DNA of 26,214 nt from JBBDIP01 sp040880305 (lineage in GTDB: Bacteria; Bacillota; Sulfobacillia; Fermentithermobacillales; Fermentithermobacillaceae): positions 1 to 26,214 of the forward strand of contig JBBDIP010000034.1 in NCBI GenBank assembly GCA_040880305.1, written 5' to 3'. Below, one piece after another: positions 1-7,366 of this stretch (positions within the stretch are counted from its first letter, which is position 1; each line of letters starts with the position of its first letter). Under the pieces are notes generated by a model. That model worked only from the letters and a program-made list of their open reading frames with translations. It was not told the origin of the DNA and ran no database searches. Both the position numbers and the translations under genes were made by a program.

Positions 1-2
1 AG

Positions 3-755
3 GTCTGGATAGGCCTCCCTCTTGGGATTGCGCTTGGTGCATCCAAAACGTCCGCACCTCCCCCCCCGGGTGAATTAACTGACCTTCGACACCTGTCAAC
101 CATCGCGTTGGCAGGTAACAACGCGCGGGTAGAATGGGTGAACGCACTGTGTCTTGAAGAGGGTAGGTCATTTGAGTCGGCAATCTGCAGACTTCAGACG
201 GACGGGATCGTCACACTTGTCGAAGATACCGATTGTCTTCGCATCAAAATAGCTGAGGCTTTCAACTGCCCACTGACCTCCTCGATGTTCACCCGACCCA
301 AGCTACAGGCGCTCTACCGCACCTTGGCAGCGGCCATGCGAATCTACCGAGATCGCGGCGCAGAAGCAGAGGCTCGCCTTGGGGAAGTATTCCTACATGC
401 AGGTTCTGATAGCGATGCTGCTAGGCAGTTTGAGATAGCTGGGCATCTGTTCGTAGATCGCGGTGCTCTGCACGCAGGCGCTTCGTATTATCAGCAGGCA
501 GCAGTGCTGTTTCACGGTATCGGTCTAGACCTGCAGTGGGGCCGCTCCCTGTACGAAGCCGCCAAATCCCTCTGCTCTGAGGGCGACTGGGACGTCGCGG
601 AGGAACTCTGTAGGCGTATCTACAGTCGTTTCGCGAAAGATGATCGGCTAGGGGTGGCAGCCAACATATGCCTTGGCTTCGGTGACTGCCTTCTCGAACA
701 CAATGAGAGATCCGCGGAGAAATGGTATCAGATTGTTTTCGGTAATCTGATATGA
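3..755 (+). pseudogene. 3' part of probable STAND ATPase / TPR-repeat protein, cut by an IS
   Basis: The frame is open from base 3, so the gene enters from the left edge. The first residues read GLPLGIALGA, which resembles the GLPLAL-type helix that closes the NB-ARC/AAA part of STAND ATPases and LuxR-like regulators. A probable winged-helix stretch follows, then about 120 residues of Ala/Tyr-rich paired helices that look like degenerate TPRs. STAND proteins are signal-activated NTPases used in regulation or defence. That role is inferred here because no Walker motif is inside the window. The stop codon TGA (753-755) lies inside the left inverted repeat of the adjacent IS, so the natural C-terminus has been lost. 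The continuation was not recognised beyond the right end of the IS. A TTG at 108 could start a shorter ORF, but the open upstream frame and its motif make that unlikely. Confidence 0.5.
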
Positions 756-764
756 ACGAGGCCG
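752..764 (+). repeat. IS1111-type subterminal inverted repeat, transposase-distal end
   Basis: ATGAACGAGGCCG is the exact complement of 2283-2295. It supplies the stop codon of the interrupted STAND-like gene. Confidence 0.75.
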
Positions 765-1037
765 TCAACCCCTTCTCAATGAGGGGTGGCATCTGAGGCT
801 CTGGCTGCTGCGACGGTTGGCATTCTGATATTCGCGGGTTGGCTACCGCATCACATACCTCCGTCTGGAGCTGCCTCGGACTAGGCACGTACGTGAGGGG
901 CACGCCCCTTGTACATAGATTACACGAGGGTTCTCCTTCCGGCGCCAGAGTCTCAGACTCACCTCTTCACTGAGAAAACTTGTCTAACTGCGCCTTATCG
1001 ACTGGCTCGCTGCTCTATCAGCCACTGTCTGATAGGG
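765..1037 (-). ncRNA. Candidate bridge/seek RNA region of the IS1111-type element
   Basis: This 273-base noncoding region follows the transposase stop. IS110-family elements encode a structured guide RNA, and in the IS1111 group it lies 3' of the transposase. Hairpins visible here: CTATCAG/CTGATAG (1015-1021 with 1029-1035, 7 bp, 7-nt loop), GAGTC/GACTC (948-952 with 956-960), and GGGGC/GCCCC around 897-908. The segment 819-831 matches the host flank at 741-753 in 11 of 13 positions, as a guide loop might. The exact RNA ends cannot be set from the sequence. Confidence 0.35.
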
Positions 1038-2186
1038 TCACGCTGCGCTTGCTTGCTTGACGCCCTGCTTTTCGACTTCGCAGGCTGCCGCCCAGATGAA
1101 CCCGAGCAATTCCCGCCCGACCGCAGTCACGGCGACCTGCCCACTCTTCCCCTTGCTGATGAGGCGGCGATACTTCTTGCACAACCGCACCTGGGCCTTC
1201 CACGCTATGGCTTGAATACTGGCCGGTAGGCCTTCCTGGCGCTTCTTGATCACCGCCGACATCAACGCCGCGTGCCGGTAACTCCAGGAGCATTCCGTGA
1301 CAATACGTCTCAGGTGGCTGTTCCCTGTCTTCGTGATCCTCCCCCGGCGGGTCGCCGCTCCGCTGGAGTATTCGCTTGGCACTACACCCGAGTAGGCCAT
1401 TAGTTGCCTCGGGTTCTTGAACCGGAGAAAAGACCCCACTTCCGCCACGATTGTCGCAGCCGCTATCTCCTTAATGCCCCGGAAAGCCTGTAACGCCTGC
1501 ATTACCGGAGCATGTTTGCTTTTCTTCGCCTGTTCGTGTATCTCGCTCTCCAGCCTCTCGACCCGTCCCTCAATCTCTTCGATGTTGAGCCGGTACTCAT
1601 CGAAGGCCGTCTGAAGAGCGCTCGAATCAAACTTCAGGCTCCTCAGCCACGCCCGGTACTTGGCGCTCCAGGCTCTAACCCCCACCGGTTCGTGTATCCC
1701 GCGCCTCAATAAGAGCTTCCCGATCCGGTGCTTCGCCCGCAGCAGGTCCTCCTTGGCGTCCTCCCTCGCCCTCACCAGGTCCCGCAACGCTTCGTCCTCT
1801 TCGCCCGGCACCCACACCGGTGTCAGTTCCCCTGCCCGAAGGAGTTCAGCCAACCGTTCCGCATCCCGCCGGTCAGTCTTGACCCGGTTCCCCGGCTGTC
1901 TTGGAATCAGGGAGGGCGCTACTACCACGCAGGCCACTCCCATCGAGGCCAGCTGCCTTTCCAGCATGTACCCAGTGGCACCCACCTTTGGTGGGTCCCC
2001 GGCTTCGTAGCACACTTGCAGCTGCTCGACCTTGCCCAGCCGCTCTATCAGCTTGCGTATGTACTCGATGCGGTGCGGTATCTCGCCCCAGTACCGTGCG
2101 GGTCCCCTGCTACCGCCATCTGCGACAGCCACCGCGATCTTCTCCTTCGACACGTCCATGCCCACGTACTTCGTGCTATCATTCAT
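1038..2186 (-). CDS. IS110-family (IS1111-type) transposase
   Basis: This DEDD recombinase excises the element as a circle and inserts it under RNA guidance. The N-terminal RuvC-like domain shows D in GMDVSKEK, E in CYEAGDPP and the paired acids in KTDRRDAERL. The C-terminal Tnp_IS116/IS110/IS902 domain shows FRGIKEIAAATIVAEVG, LMAYSGVVPSEYSSG, RRGRITKTGNSHLRR and a conserved Ser in the SSGAATRRG region. The length, 382 aa, is normal. The frame is open further upstream, but ATG at 2186 is preceded by GAGGGGAG at good spacing and begins at the family's usual N-terminus. The gene appears intact, so the element may be active. Confidence 0.9.
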   Translation of the reverse strand: MNDSTKYVGMDVSKEKIAVAVADGGSRGPARYWGEIPHRIEYIRKLIERLGKVEQLQVCYEAGDPPKVGATGYMLERQLASMGVACVVVAPSLIPRQPGNRVKTDRRDAERLAELLRAGELTPVWVPGEEDEALRDLVRAREDAKEDLLRAKHRIGKLLLRRGIHEPVGVRAWSAKYRAWLRSLKFDSSALQTAFDEYRLNIEEIEGRVERLESEIHEQAKKSKHAPVMQALQAFRGIKEIAAATIVAEVGSFLRFKNPRQLMAYSGVVPSEYSSGAATRRGRITKTGNSHLRRIVTECSWSYRHAALMSAVIKKRQEGLPASIQAIAWKAQVRLCKKYRRLISKGKSGQVAVTAVGRELLGFIWAAACEVEKQGVKQASAA

Positions 2187-2282
2187 CTTGTCGGCTCCCC
2201 TCTCGTTTGTAGCTCTGCACCTGGTCTGCACCCTCGAGTGCTTGTACACCGAGTGTAACCTACGGCTAACGACAGTGGGGGC

Positions 2283-2295
2283 CGGCCTCGTTCAT
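2283..2295 (-). repeat. IS1111-type subterminal inverted repeat, transposase-proximal end
   Basis: CGGCCTCGTTCAT on the plus strand is the exact complement of 752-764. It lies about 100 bp upstream of the transposase start, leaving only a short leader for a promoter. Confidence 0.75.
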
Positions 2296-2343
2296 TATGA
2301 CTAATTGTGAGCCAGCGCGGCCACGAGGCTGTTGCCGAATCGA

Positions 2344-3410
2344 CTATGCAGGCTGCCAAACGCCGAAGAACCGAGGAAAATGAGATAGTGCCAACGCAGT
2401 AGAATGGTTCGGGCCCGTTCTGAGCATCGATTCCTGGGGCCCTGTCCGCTGGCTCAAATGTTTCACCAACCGCTTGATGTTGTACGCCGCGAACGCGACC
2501 AGCATCTGTACCTGGACCTTCCAGTTGCCCCGCAGGTTTGCCTGTCTTGCTCCTCTCGTGGTTTTGAGTTCGCCAAAGGCTGGCTCCACCGACCACTTCC
2601 TGTGCCTAAAGATAGCCTGAGCAGCGGGTGTCTGCCGATACTCCTCGACCTTCCGTAGCAGTTCGTCTCTCTCAGTCCTGACGATAGACGGCCGTTTGGT
2701 CTTACATGACACGCCATGCCGGGGACAATTATGACACGCGCACCGGCTGACCATGTAGAGCACGTGGCCGGGGGTCCGGGGCGTAGACATCTTGTACAGG
2801 GTCTTTCCTTCCGGGCACACATACACGTCTCGGCCTGAGTCGTACTTGAAGCCGGCCAGCTGCTTCTTGTCTCTTCGAACATCGCGTGCTTACGGGATGT
2901 TCGGCATGATGCCGCTCCTGGTCAGGAACTCGTACGTGCTCGTGATGCCGTAGCCGGCGTCCGCTACGACCTCGTGAGGCTTCTCACCAGTAACCATCCA
3001 GTGTTTCGTGAGGAGTTCAGGCACCTGGGTGTGTTCTTGGATGGCGCCGGAACTCGTGGCCACGGCCGTTACGATCCTATCCTTACCTTCGGCTACAGCG
3101 ATGTGCACCTTGTGCGCGAGCATTGAGCCCACTCCAGGCCTGTATACGAGTTCAGCGTCAGGATCCGTCTTGCTCACCACGACTTCATTGGTCTTCTGTT
3201 TCCGCCCAGGCCCCATTGGCTTCCCAGCATCAGTCTCGTCTGGGCCTTGATCGCCCGAATCATGGCCCTCCGTTGGGTTCTCGAGCCACAGCGACTCGAC
3301 ATACTCCCTCGGACTCTGCTTCAAGTCCATGTACTTCTCCCTCGTGACCAGCGACTTCCGCGATGCGTTCGCCTTCAACAGGGTGGCGTCCACGAAGATC
3401 CGCTCACCGT
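2344..3410 (-). pseudogene. IS1182-family transposase, 5'-truncated with one in-frame stop
   Basis: This is a DDE transposase remnant. From its 5' side it reads GERIFVDATLLKANASRKS (first catalytic Asp), then VADAGYG (second Asp), then after TAA at 2892-2890 it continues in the same frame with ARDVRRDKKQLAGFKYD, a Cys-rich knuckle (CACHNCPRHGVSC), and KWSVEPAFGELK (catalytic Glu) to a natural C-terminus. The break is therefore a nonsense codon, not a frameshift. The N-terminal domain (roughly 100-150 residues in the family) is missing: just upstream of the GERIF motif, near 3410, the sequence becomes livJ. No terminal repeat was recognised at either side. It cannot make an active transposase. 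Confidence 0.85.
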
Positions 3411-3816
3411 CTACGCTCCCTTCCTGGGCGGAGACACCTGGGAAGCCCCAGAGTTCATCACGATAGGCGGGGACGCCGTTGAGGGAGTCGTCCTGTCCAC
3501 CCACTATTCGGTTCAGGCGGCGCCGACCGACGCAGCTAAGAAGTTCGTTGAGGCCTACAAACTGAAGTACAACAAAGAGCCCAACGCCTTCGCCGCTCTG
3601 GGTTATGATGCCTACCTGGTGATAATCGAGGCGATCAAATCCGCCGGCAAGCCTGAACCGGTGCTCATCCGCGACAACCTGGCCAAGACCAAGAACTTCA
3701 AGGGCGTGACCGGCACGATCACCATGGACGAAAACCGCGACGCTAACAAGAGCGCGGTGATCCTACAGGTCAAGGGCGGAAAGTTCCAATACCTCTCCAC
3801 CGTCGAGCCTTTCTAG
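3411..3816 (+). pseudogene. livJ: Branched-chain amino acid ABC transporter substrate-binding protein, 3' fragment
   Basis: LivJ-type proteins bind Leu/Ile/Val outside the membrane and deliver them to LivHM. About 135 C-terminal residues remain: APFLGGDTWEAPEF, IGGDAVEGVVLSTHYS, KKFVEAYKLKYNKEPNAFAA, LGYDAYLVIIEAIKSAG, FKGVTGTITMDENRDANKSA, and a normal end at VEPF. These match the second lobe of periplasmic-binding fold type I proteins (full length about 370-400 aa). The upstream two thirds, including signal peptide and first lobe, are absent, replaced at about 3410 by the IS1182 remnant reading the other way. Its place directly before livH fits the usual livJHMGF order. Either the operon now lacks its binding protein, or the junction is an assembly artefact. 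Confidence 0.85.
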
Positions 3817-3847
3817 GCAAAAGCAGAGCGATAGCGGCGCTTTTGCC
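3816..3847 (+). promoter_or_regulatory. Intergenic hairpin after livJ
   Basis: GGCAAAAGC (3816-3824) pairs perfectly with GCTTTTGCC (3839-3847) across a 14-nt loop. No T-tract follows, so it is more likely an mRNA-stabilising or processing structure than a terminator. Confidence 0.5.
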
Positions 3848-3857
3848 CGCGTCGCAA

Positions 3858-3876
3858 GTAATGGCGGAGCCATTAC
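3858..3876 (+). promoter_or_regulatory. Intergenic hairpin between livJ and livH
   Basis: GTAATGGC (3858-3865) and GCCATTAC (3869-3876) form an 8-bp stem with a GGA loop. It is the second of three consecutive stem-loops in the livJ-livH gap and has no T-tract. Confidence 0.5.
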
Positions 3877-3916
3877 GAGATGACATTCTGCTTCAGATTG
3901 TTAAGTAGATATGCAG

Positions 3917-3955
3917 GCCCTCCCGCCGCCGAGGCGATCCGGAACGCGGGAGGGC
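3917..3955 (+). promoter_or_regulatory. Hairpin sequestering the livH ribosome binding site
   Basis: GCCCTCCCGC (3917-3926) pairs perfectly with GCGGGAGGGC (3946-3955). The right arm contains GGGAGG (3948-3953), the only plausible Shine-Dalgarno for the GTG start of livH at 3960. Folding would lower livH translation relative to the binding protein, as expected when binding protein is needed in excess over permease. Confidence 0.55.
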
Positions 3956-3959
3956 TTAA

Positions 3960-4874
3960 GTGGAGGCACTGCATTTGCCCATCAACTTGTTCCTCCAGCA
4001 CCTGGCTAACGCGATCTCGCTTGGCAGTCTCTATTCTTTGGTCGCCATTGGGTACACCATGGTGTACGGCATACTGCGTCTCATCAACTTCGCCCACGGC
4101 GACCTTCTCATGCTTGCTGCCTACGCGGTCTACTACGGCCGGGGGCTCTGGAACCTGCCGTGGCCGCTGTCCATCGTGCTAGCAGTCCTGGTCACGGTGG
4201 GGTTGGGTATCGTGGTTGAGCGTTCCGCCTACAGGCCGTTGCGCGACTCGCCCCGGACCACCATCTTGATATCAGCGATAGGCGTCTCGTTCCTTCTTGA
4301 AAACCTGGGTTTGGTGGTCTTCGGTGGTCGCCCGCAGGCTTTCCCCCTCCCCCGTTTCCTTGACTTTGGCAGCGCAACGCAAGTAGGCAACGTGACCATC
4401 GAGAACATCACCTTTGGCATACCCGTGGTCACCCTCGGACTGCTCTTCGGGCTGATCTACGTTGTCCACAGGACCAAGACCGGTATGGCCATGAGGGCCG
4501 TGGCAAGAGACTTCAACACCGCCAGGCTCATGGGGATCGACGTGGACTTCATCGTTGCCGCGACCTTTGCCCTCGGTTCTGCCCTGGCTGCGGTGGGCGG
4601 CATCATGTGGGCGATGAAGTTCCCGCAGATCAACCCCCTCATGGGCATGATGCCGGGGATGAAGTGCTTCATCGCCGCGGTCTTCGGCGGTATCGGCAAC
4701 ATCGCCGGCGCGGTGGCCGGTGGCTTCATCCTTGGAGTCGCGGAGATCATGATCGTGGCCTTCTTGCCGTCCATCTCAGGCTACAGAGATGCCTTCGCGT
4801 TCATCATCCTGATCGGCACCCTGCTCCTGCGCCCTACGGGCATTGTCGGCGAAAAAGTCGGGGAAAAGGTGTGA
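3960..4874 (+). CDS. livH: Branched-chain amino acid ABC transporter permease LivH
   Basis: This is one of two integral membrane subunits of the high-affinity Leu/Ile/Val importer. It has 304 aa, the usual length, with about eight hydrophobic segments. Family motifs are visible: GSLYSLVAIGYTMVYGILRL and INFAHGDLLML at the N-terminus, VVERSAYRPLRDSPR, then the EAA-like loop GMAMRAVARDFNTARLMGID that docks on the ATPases, and VFGGIGNIAGAVAGGFILG near the end. The GTG start is chosen from GGGAGG six bases upstream; that site lies in a stem-loop. The stop overlaps the livM start (TGATG), so the two are translationally coupled. The sequence looks intact. Confidence 0.93.
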   Translation: MEALHLPINLFLQHLANAISLGSLYSLVAIGYTMVYGILRLINFAHGDLLMLAAYAVYYGRGLWNLPWPLSIVLAVLVTVGLGIVVERSAYRPLRDSPRTTILISAIGVSFLLENLGLVVFGGRPQAFPLPRFLDFGSATQVGNVTIENITFGIPVVTLGLLFGLIYVVHRTKTGMAMRAVARDFNTARLMGIDVDFIVAATFALGSALAAVGGIMWAMKFPQINPLMGMMPGMKCFIAAVFGGIGNIAGAVAGGFILGVAEIMIVAFLPSISGYRDAFAFIILIGTLLLRPTGIVGEKVGEKV

Positions 4875-5803
4875 TGAGGGTGCCCTACCCGCGTTCCAAA
4901 CAAGCGCTCACCCTGACAGCGGCATTTCTGGTCGTAGCCTGGGCTAACGGCAACCTGGAGTTCGCCGGCATACCTGGCTGGGGGTCCTACGCCGTCCGGA
5001 TCATCAACCTTTGCGCCATTAACGCAGTGCTGGCGATGAGCCTGAACCTCATCTGCGGGTTCACCGGCCAATTCTCGCTGGGCCACGCGGGGTTCATGGC
5101 GCTGGGGGCGTACGTAACGGCGCTACTCACCATGCCCCCCGCTTTGAAGGAAACCCTGTTCTACATAACCCCGATCTGGGAGCCTCTACACTACCTCACG
5201 CTCCCGTTCGCCCCGGCGCTGTTCTTGTCCGGCCTCATTACCGGACTGGTCTCTCTGCTCGTGGGCTTGCCCGCGTTGCGGCTCAAGGGCGACTACCTGG
5301 GCATCGCCACCCTGGGCTTCGCGGAGATTATTCGCCTCATACTGCAGAACGTGAAGCGGCTGACCAACGGAGCTCTGGGTCTAAAAGGTATCTTCCTGTC
5401 GTTCTTCATCTCGTCCTTCCTTGCGGGGGTCGGCGGAGGCCTTCTGGCCTCACTACTCACTACCATCGACCCGGTGATGTTCAAGTTCCCGCTCACATTC
5501 CAGGTGCTGCTCACCGTGGTGCTTGGAGGGATGGGGTCGCTCACCGGTTCGGTCCTTGCGGCCGGGATCGTCACCTACCTCATGGAGTTCCTGCGGATAG
5601 TGGAGGAGCCCCACTACCTCAGTTTCATGACGATCCGCGGTATTCCGGGCCTGCGCATGGTCATCTTCTCCCTGGCGCTGGTCGTGGTGGTTGTGTGGTA
5701 CCCACGCGGCCTTCTGGGAGACAAGGAGCTGAGCCTAGAGTCTCTTCGGACCGCGGCGGGCAGGCTTCGTAAATTGGCGTCGCGAAGGAGGGCAGCGGAA
5801 TGA
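4874..5803 (+). CDS. livM: Branched-chain amino acid ABC transporter permease LivM, internally shortened
   Basis: This is the second membrane subunit of the LivHMGF importer. The N-terminal part (NAVLAMSLNLICGFTGQFSL, GHAGFMALGAY, LRLKGDYLGIATLGFAEIIR, TNGALGLKGI) and C-terminal part (FFISSFLAGVGGGL, TVVLGGMGSLTGSVLAAGIV, VVWYPRGLLG) are clear. Between residue 173 and residue 174 (about 5392/5393) the usual family segment is absent: a transmembrane helix plus the cytosolic loop with consensus like GRALRAIREDEIAAEAMGIN, roughly 60-70 residues. The frame is kept. That loop couples the permease to LivG/LivF, so this subunit is probably impaired. Length is 309 aa against roughly 320-400 in relatives. 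The ATG overlaps the livH stop; the same frame is open upstream inside livH, but that part is a shadow. Confidence 0.85.
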   Translation: MRVPYPRSKQALTLTAAFLVVAWANGNLEFAGIPGWGSYAVRIINLCAINAVLAMSLNLICGFTGQFSLGHAGFMALGAYVTALLTMPPALKETLFYITPIWEPLHYLTLPFAPALFLSGLITGLVSLLVGLPALRLKGDYLGIATLGFAEIIRLILQNVKRLTNGALGLKGIFLSFFISSFLAGVGGGLLASLLTTIDPVMFKFPLTFQVLLTVVLGGMGSLTGSVLAAGIVTYLMEFLRIVEEPHYLSFMTIRGIPGLRMVIFSLALVVVVVWYPRGLLGDKELSLESLRTAAGRLRKLASRRRAAE

Positions 5804-6567
5804 TGCTCGGCCTTAGAGGAGTCAGGATGCAGTTCGGCGGACTGGTCGCCGTCGACGACTTCTCCCTGGACCTGGACGAGGGGGAGCTGGTTGGGCTCAT
5901 CGGGCCCAACGGGGCAGGAAAAACCACCGTCTTCAACGTGATCACCGGCGTCTACGCCCCAAATCGGGGCGTCATCACTTTCGGCGAAACCGATATCACG
6001 GGCCTCCGGCCCGACCTAGTGACCAGGCTCGGGGTTGCCCGCACGTTTCAGAACATCCGCCTGTTTGGCAGCATGACTGTCCTGGAGAACATCCTGGTTT
6101 CGCTGCACTGGCGCCTTAAGTCCAACCTGCTCGACGCGCTGCTAGTGGATAAGAGGTACCGGCTGGAAGAGGCCGCCATGCGGGAGCGGGCCATGGACCT
6201 CCTGGCCCGGGTCAACCTCGACGGCGCCGCAGACTCAGCGGCCGGGAGCCTGCCTTACGGTTCTCAGCGGAGGCTGGAGATATGCCGCGCGCTGGCCACT
6301 CAGCCCAGGCTGCTACTCCTTGACGAGCCGGCGGCAGGCATAAACCCCGCGGAGTCATTGGAACTCATGCGGTTCATAGAGAGTATCCAAAGGGACTTCG
6401 CGCTGACCATTCTCCTCATCGAGCACCAGATGCGCGTGGTCATGGGGATCTCCCACCGGATCGTGGTGTTGGACCACGGAGTGGTCATCTCACGCGGGAC
6501 TCCGGCGGAGGTCTCCCGCGACCCCAGGGTCATAGAGGCTTATCTGGGGGTGGACAAACATGCTTGA
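5800..6567 (+). CDS. livG: Branched-chain amino acid ABC transporter ATP-binding protein LivG
   Basis: This is one of two cytoplasmic ATPases that power LivHM. It has 255 aa. Walker A is GPNGAGKTT (residues about 36-44), the family's Q-loop region is ARTFQNIRLFGSMTVLEN, the ABC signature is the LivG-type variant LPYGSQRRLEICRALA, Walker B is LLLLDEPAAGINP, and the switch His is in LIEHQM. The C-terminal HGVVISRGTPAEV and the end at VIEAYLG are typical of BCA_ABC_TP ATPases. The ATG at 5800 overlaps the livM stop and has AAGGAGG nine bases upstream. A second ATG follows immediately and cannot be excluded. The 3' end overlaps livF by 8 nt. Confidence 0.93.
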   Translation: MMLGLRGVRMQFGGLVAVDDFSLDLDEGELVGLIGPNGAGKTTVFNVITGVYAPNRGVITFGETDITGLRPDLVTRLGVARTFQNIRLFGSMTVLENILVSLHWRLKSNLLDALLVDKRYRLEEAAMRERAMDLLARVNLDGAADSAAGSLPYGSQRRLEICRALATQPRLLLLDEPAAGINPAESLELMRFIESIQRDFALTILLIEHQMRVVMGISHRIVVLDHGVVISRGTPAEVSRDPRVIEAYLGVDKHA

Positions 6568-7282
6568 GATCCGCGACCTGTCGATATCATACGGGTCCAT
6601 CAGGGCGGTGCAAGGCTTGTCTCTGACCGTCCCTGACGGGAAGATCGTAGCCCTCATCGGCACCAACGGCGCGGGTAAGAGCACCACGTTGCGGACCATC
6701 TGCGGTCTTCGAAGACCCGACAGCGGCAGCATCTTGTTTGACGGCGAGGACATCACGCTGCTGCGGACCCAAGACATCGTTAGGCGGGGTATCAGCATGG
6801 TGCCTGAGGGCCGCAAGGTTTTCCCCGATCTCACCGTCTACGAGAACCTGACGCTGGGCGCGTATCAAAGGACCAGCCAAGCCAAAGTGCGCGCCAGCAT
6901 GGAGGAGGTATTCTCGCTATTCCCCAGGCTGAAAGAGCGCGGGCGGCAGCTAGCAGGGACGCTATCCGGCGGCGAGCAGCAAATGCTGGCCCTGGGCCGG
7001 GCGCTCATGGCTGACCCCAGGCTGCTGCTAATGGACGAGCCGTCCCTGGGACTGGCGCCGGTCCTTGTCCAGGAGATATTTGAGCTCCTCGTCCGCATCA
7101 ACAACCAGGGCAAGACGTTGCTCCTGATCGAACAGAACGCGCGCGCGGCGCTGAATGTGTGCGATTACGCCTACGTCTTGGAGACCGGCCGGATAGCTAT
7201 GGAGGGCACCGGACACGACCTCTTGAGGGATGACAACGTCCGCAGGATCTACTTGGGGGAAGCGGCAGTAACGCTTCTTTAG
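6560..7282 (+). CDS. livF: Branched-chain amino acid ABC transporter ATP-binding protein LivF
   Basis: This is the second ATPase of the importer. It has 240 aa, normal for LivF. Walker A is GTNGAGKST, the Q-loop region is VPEGRKVFPDLTVYENL, the signature is LSGGEQQMLALGRALM, Walker B is LLLMDEPSLGLAP, and the switch is LLIEQNA, where LivF-type proteins carry Gln in place of His. The ATG lies inside the end of livG with GGGGGTGG upstream, so translation is coupled. It is the last gene of the operon. No clear terminator follows in the 72-84 bases before the next gene, so read-through into the c-di-GMP gene is possible. Confidence 0.93.
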   Translation: MLEIRDLSISYGSIRAVQGLSLTVPDGKIVALIGTNGAGKSTTLRTICGLRRPDSGSILFDGEDITLLRTQDIVRRGISMVPEGRKVFPDLTVYENLTLGAYQRTSQAKVRASMEEVFSLFPRLKERGRQLAGTLSGGEQQMLALGRALMADPRLLLMDEPSLGLAPVLVQEIFELLVRINNQGKTLLLIEQNARAALNVCDYAYVLETGRIAMEGTGHDLLRDDNVRRIYLGEAAVTLL

Positions 7283-7366
7283 ATAGTCTTGATATCACGT
7301 CCGCCCGCCTAGTGCCGATAGTGAAAGCGAGAGAGAAAGACAACTCGGCGCTGAATGGGGATGGGT

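Larger units (their letters stand above)
752..2295 (-). mobile_element. IS110-family insertion sequence, IS1111-type
   Basis: The element has one transposase gene on the minus strand (1038-2186) and a perfect 13-bp inverted repeat at both ends, ATGAACGAGGCCG at 752-764 and its complement at 2283-2295. IS1111-group elements are known for subterminal inverted repeats and for a longer noncoding region 3' of the transposase. Here about 100 bp lie upstream of the transposase and about 270 bp downstream, which fits that group. The true ends should lie a few bases outside the repeats and were not fixed. Total length is about 1.55 kb. It interrupts the STAND-like gene on the left and abuts an IS1182-like remnant on the right. 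Confidence 0.75.

Noticed and set aside
2827..2892. A frameshift between the two halves of the IS1182 transposase
   Set aside because: Reading across the gap shows both halves are in the same frame, separated by one TAA followed by family-like sequence, so it is a nonsense codon.
3411..3504. N-terminal part of the minus-strand frame joined to the IS1182 transposase
   Set aside because: It is the reverse complement of the livJ fragment and not transposase sequence.
4607..4873. An 89-codon upstream extension of livM
   Set aside because: It overlaps livH out of frame, gives Arg/His-rich nonsense, and the LivM N-terminus starts at the ATG at 4874.
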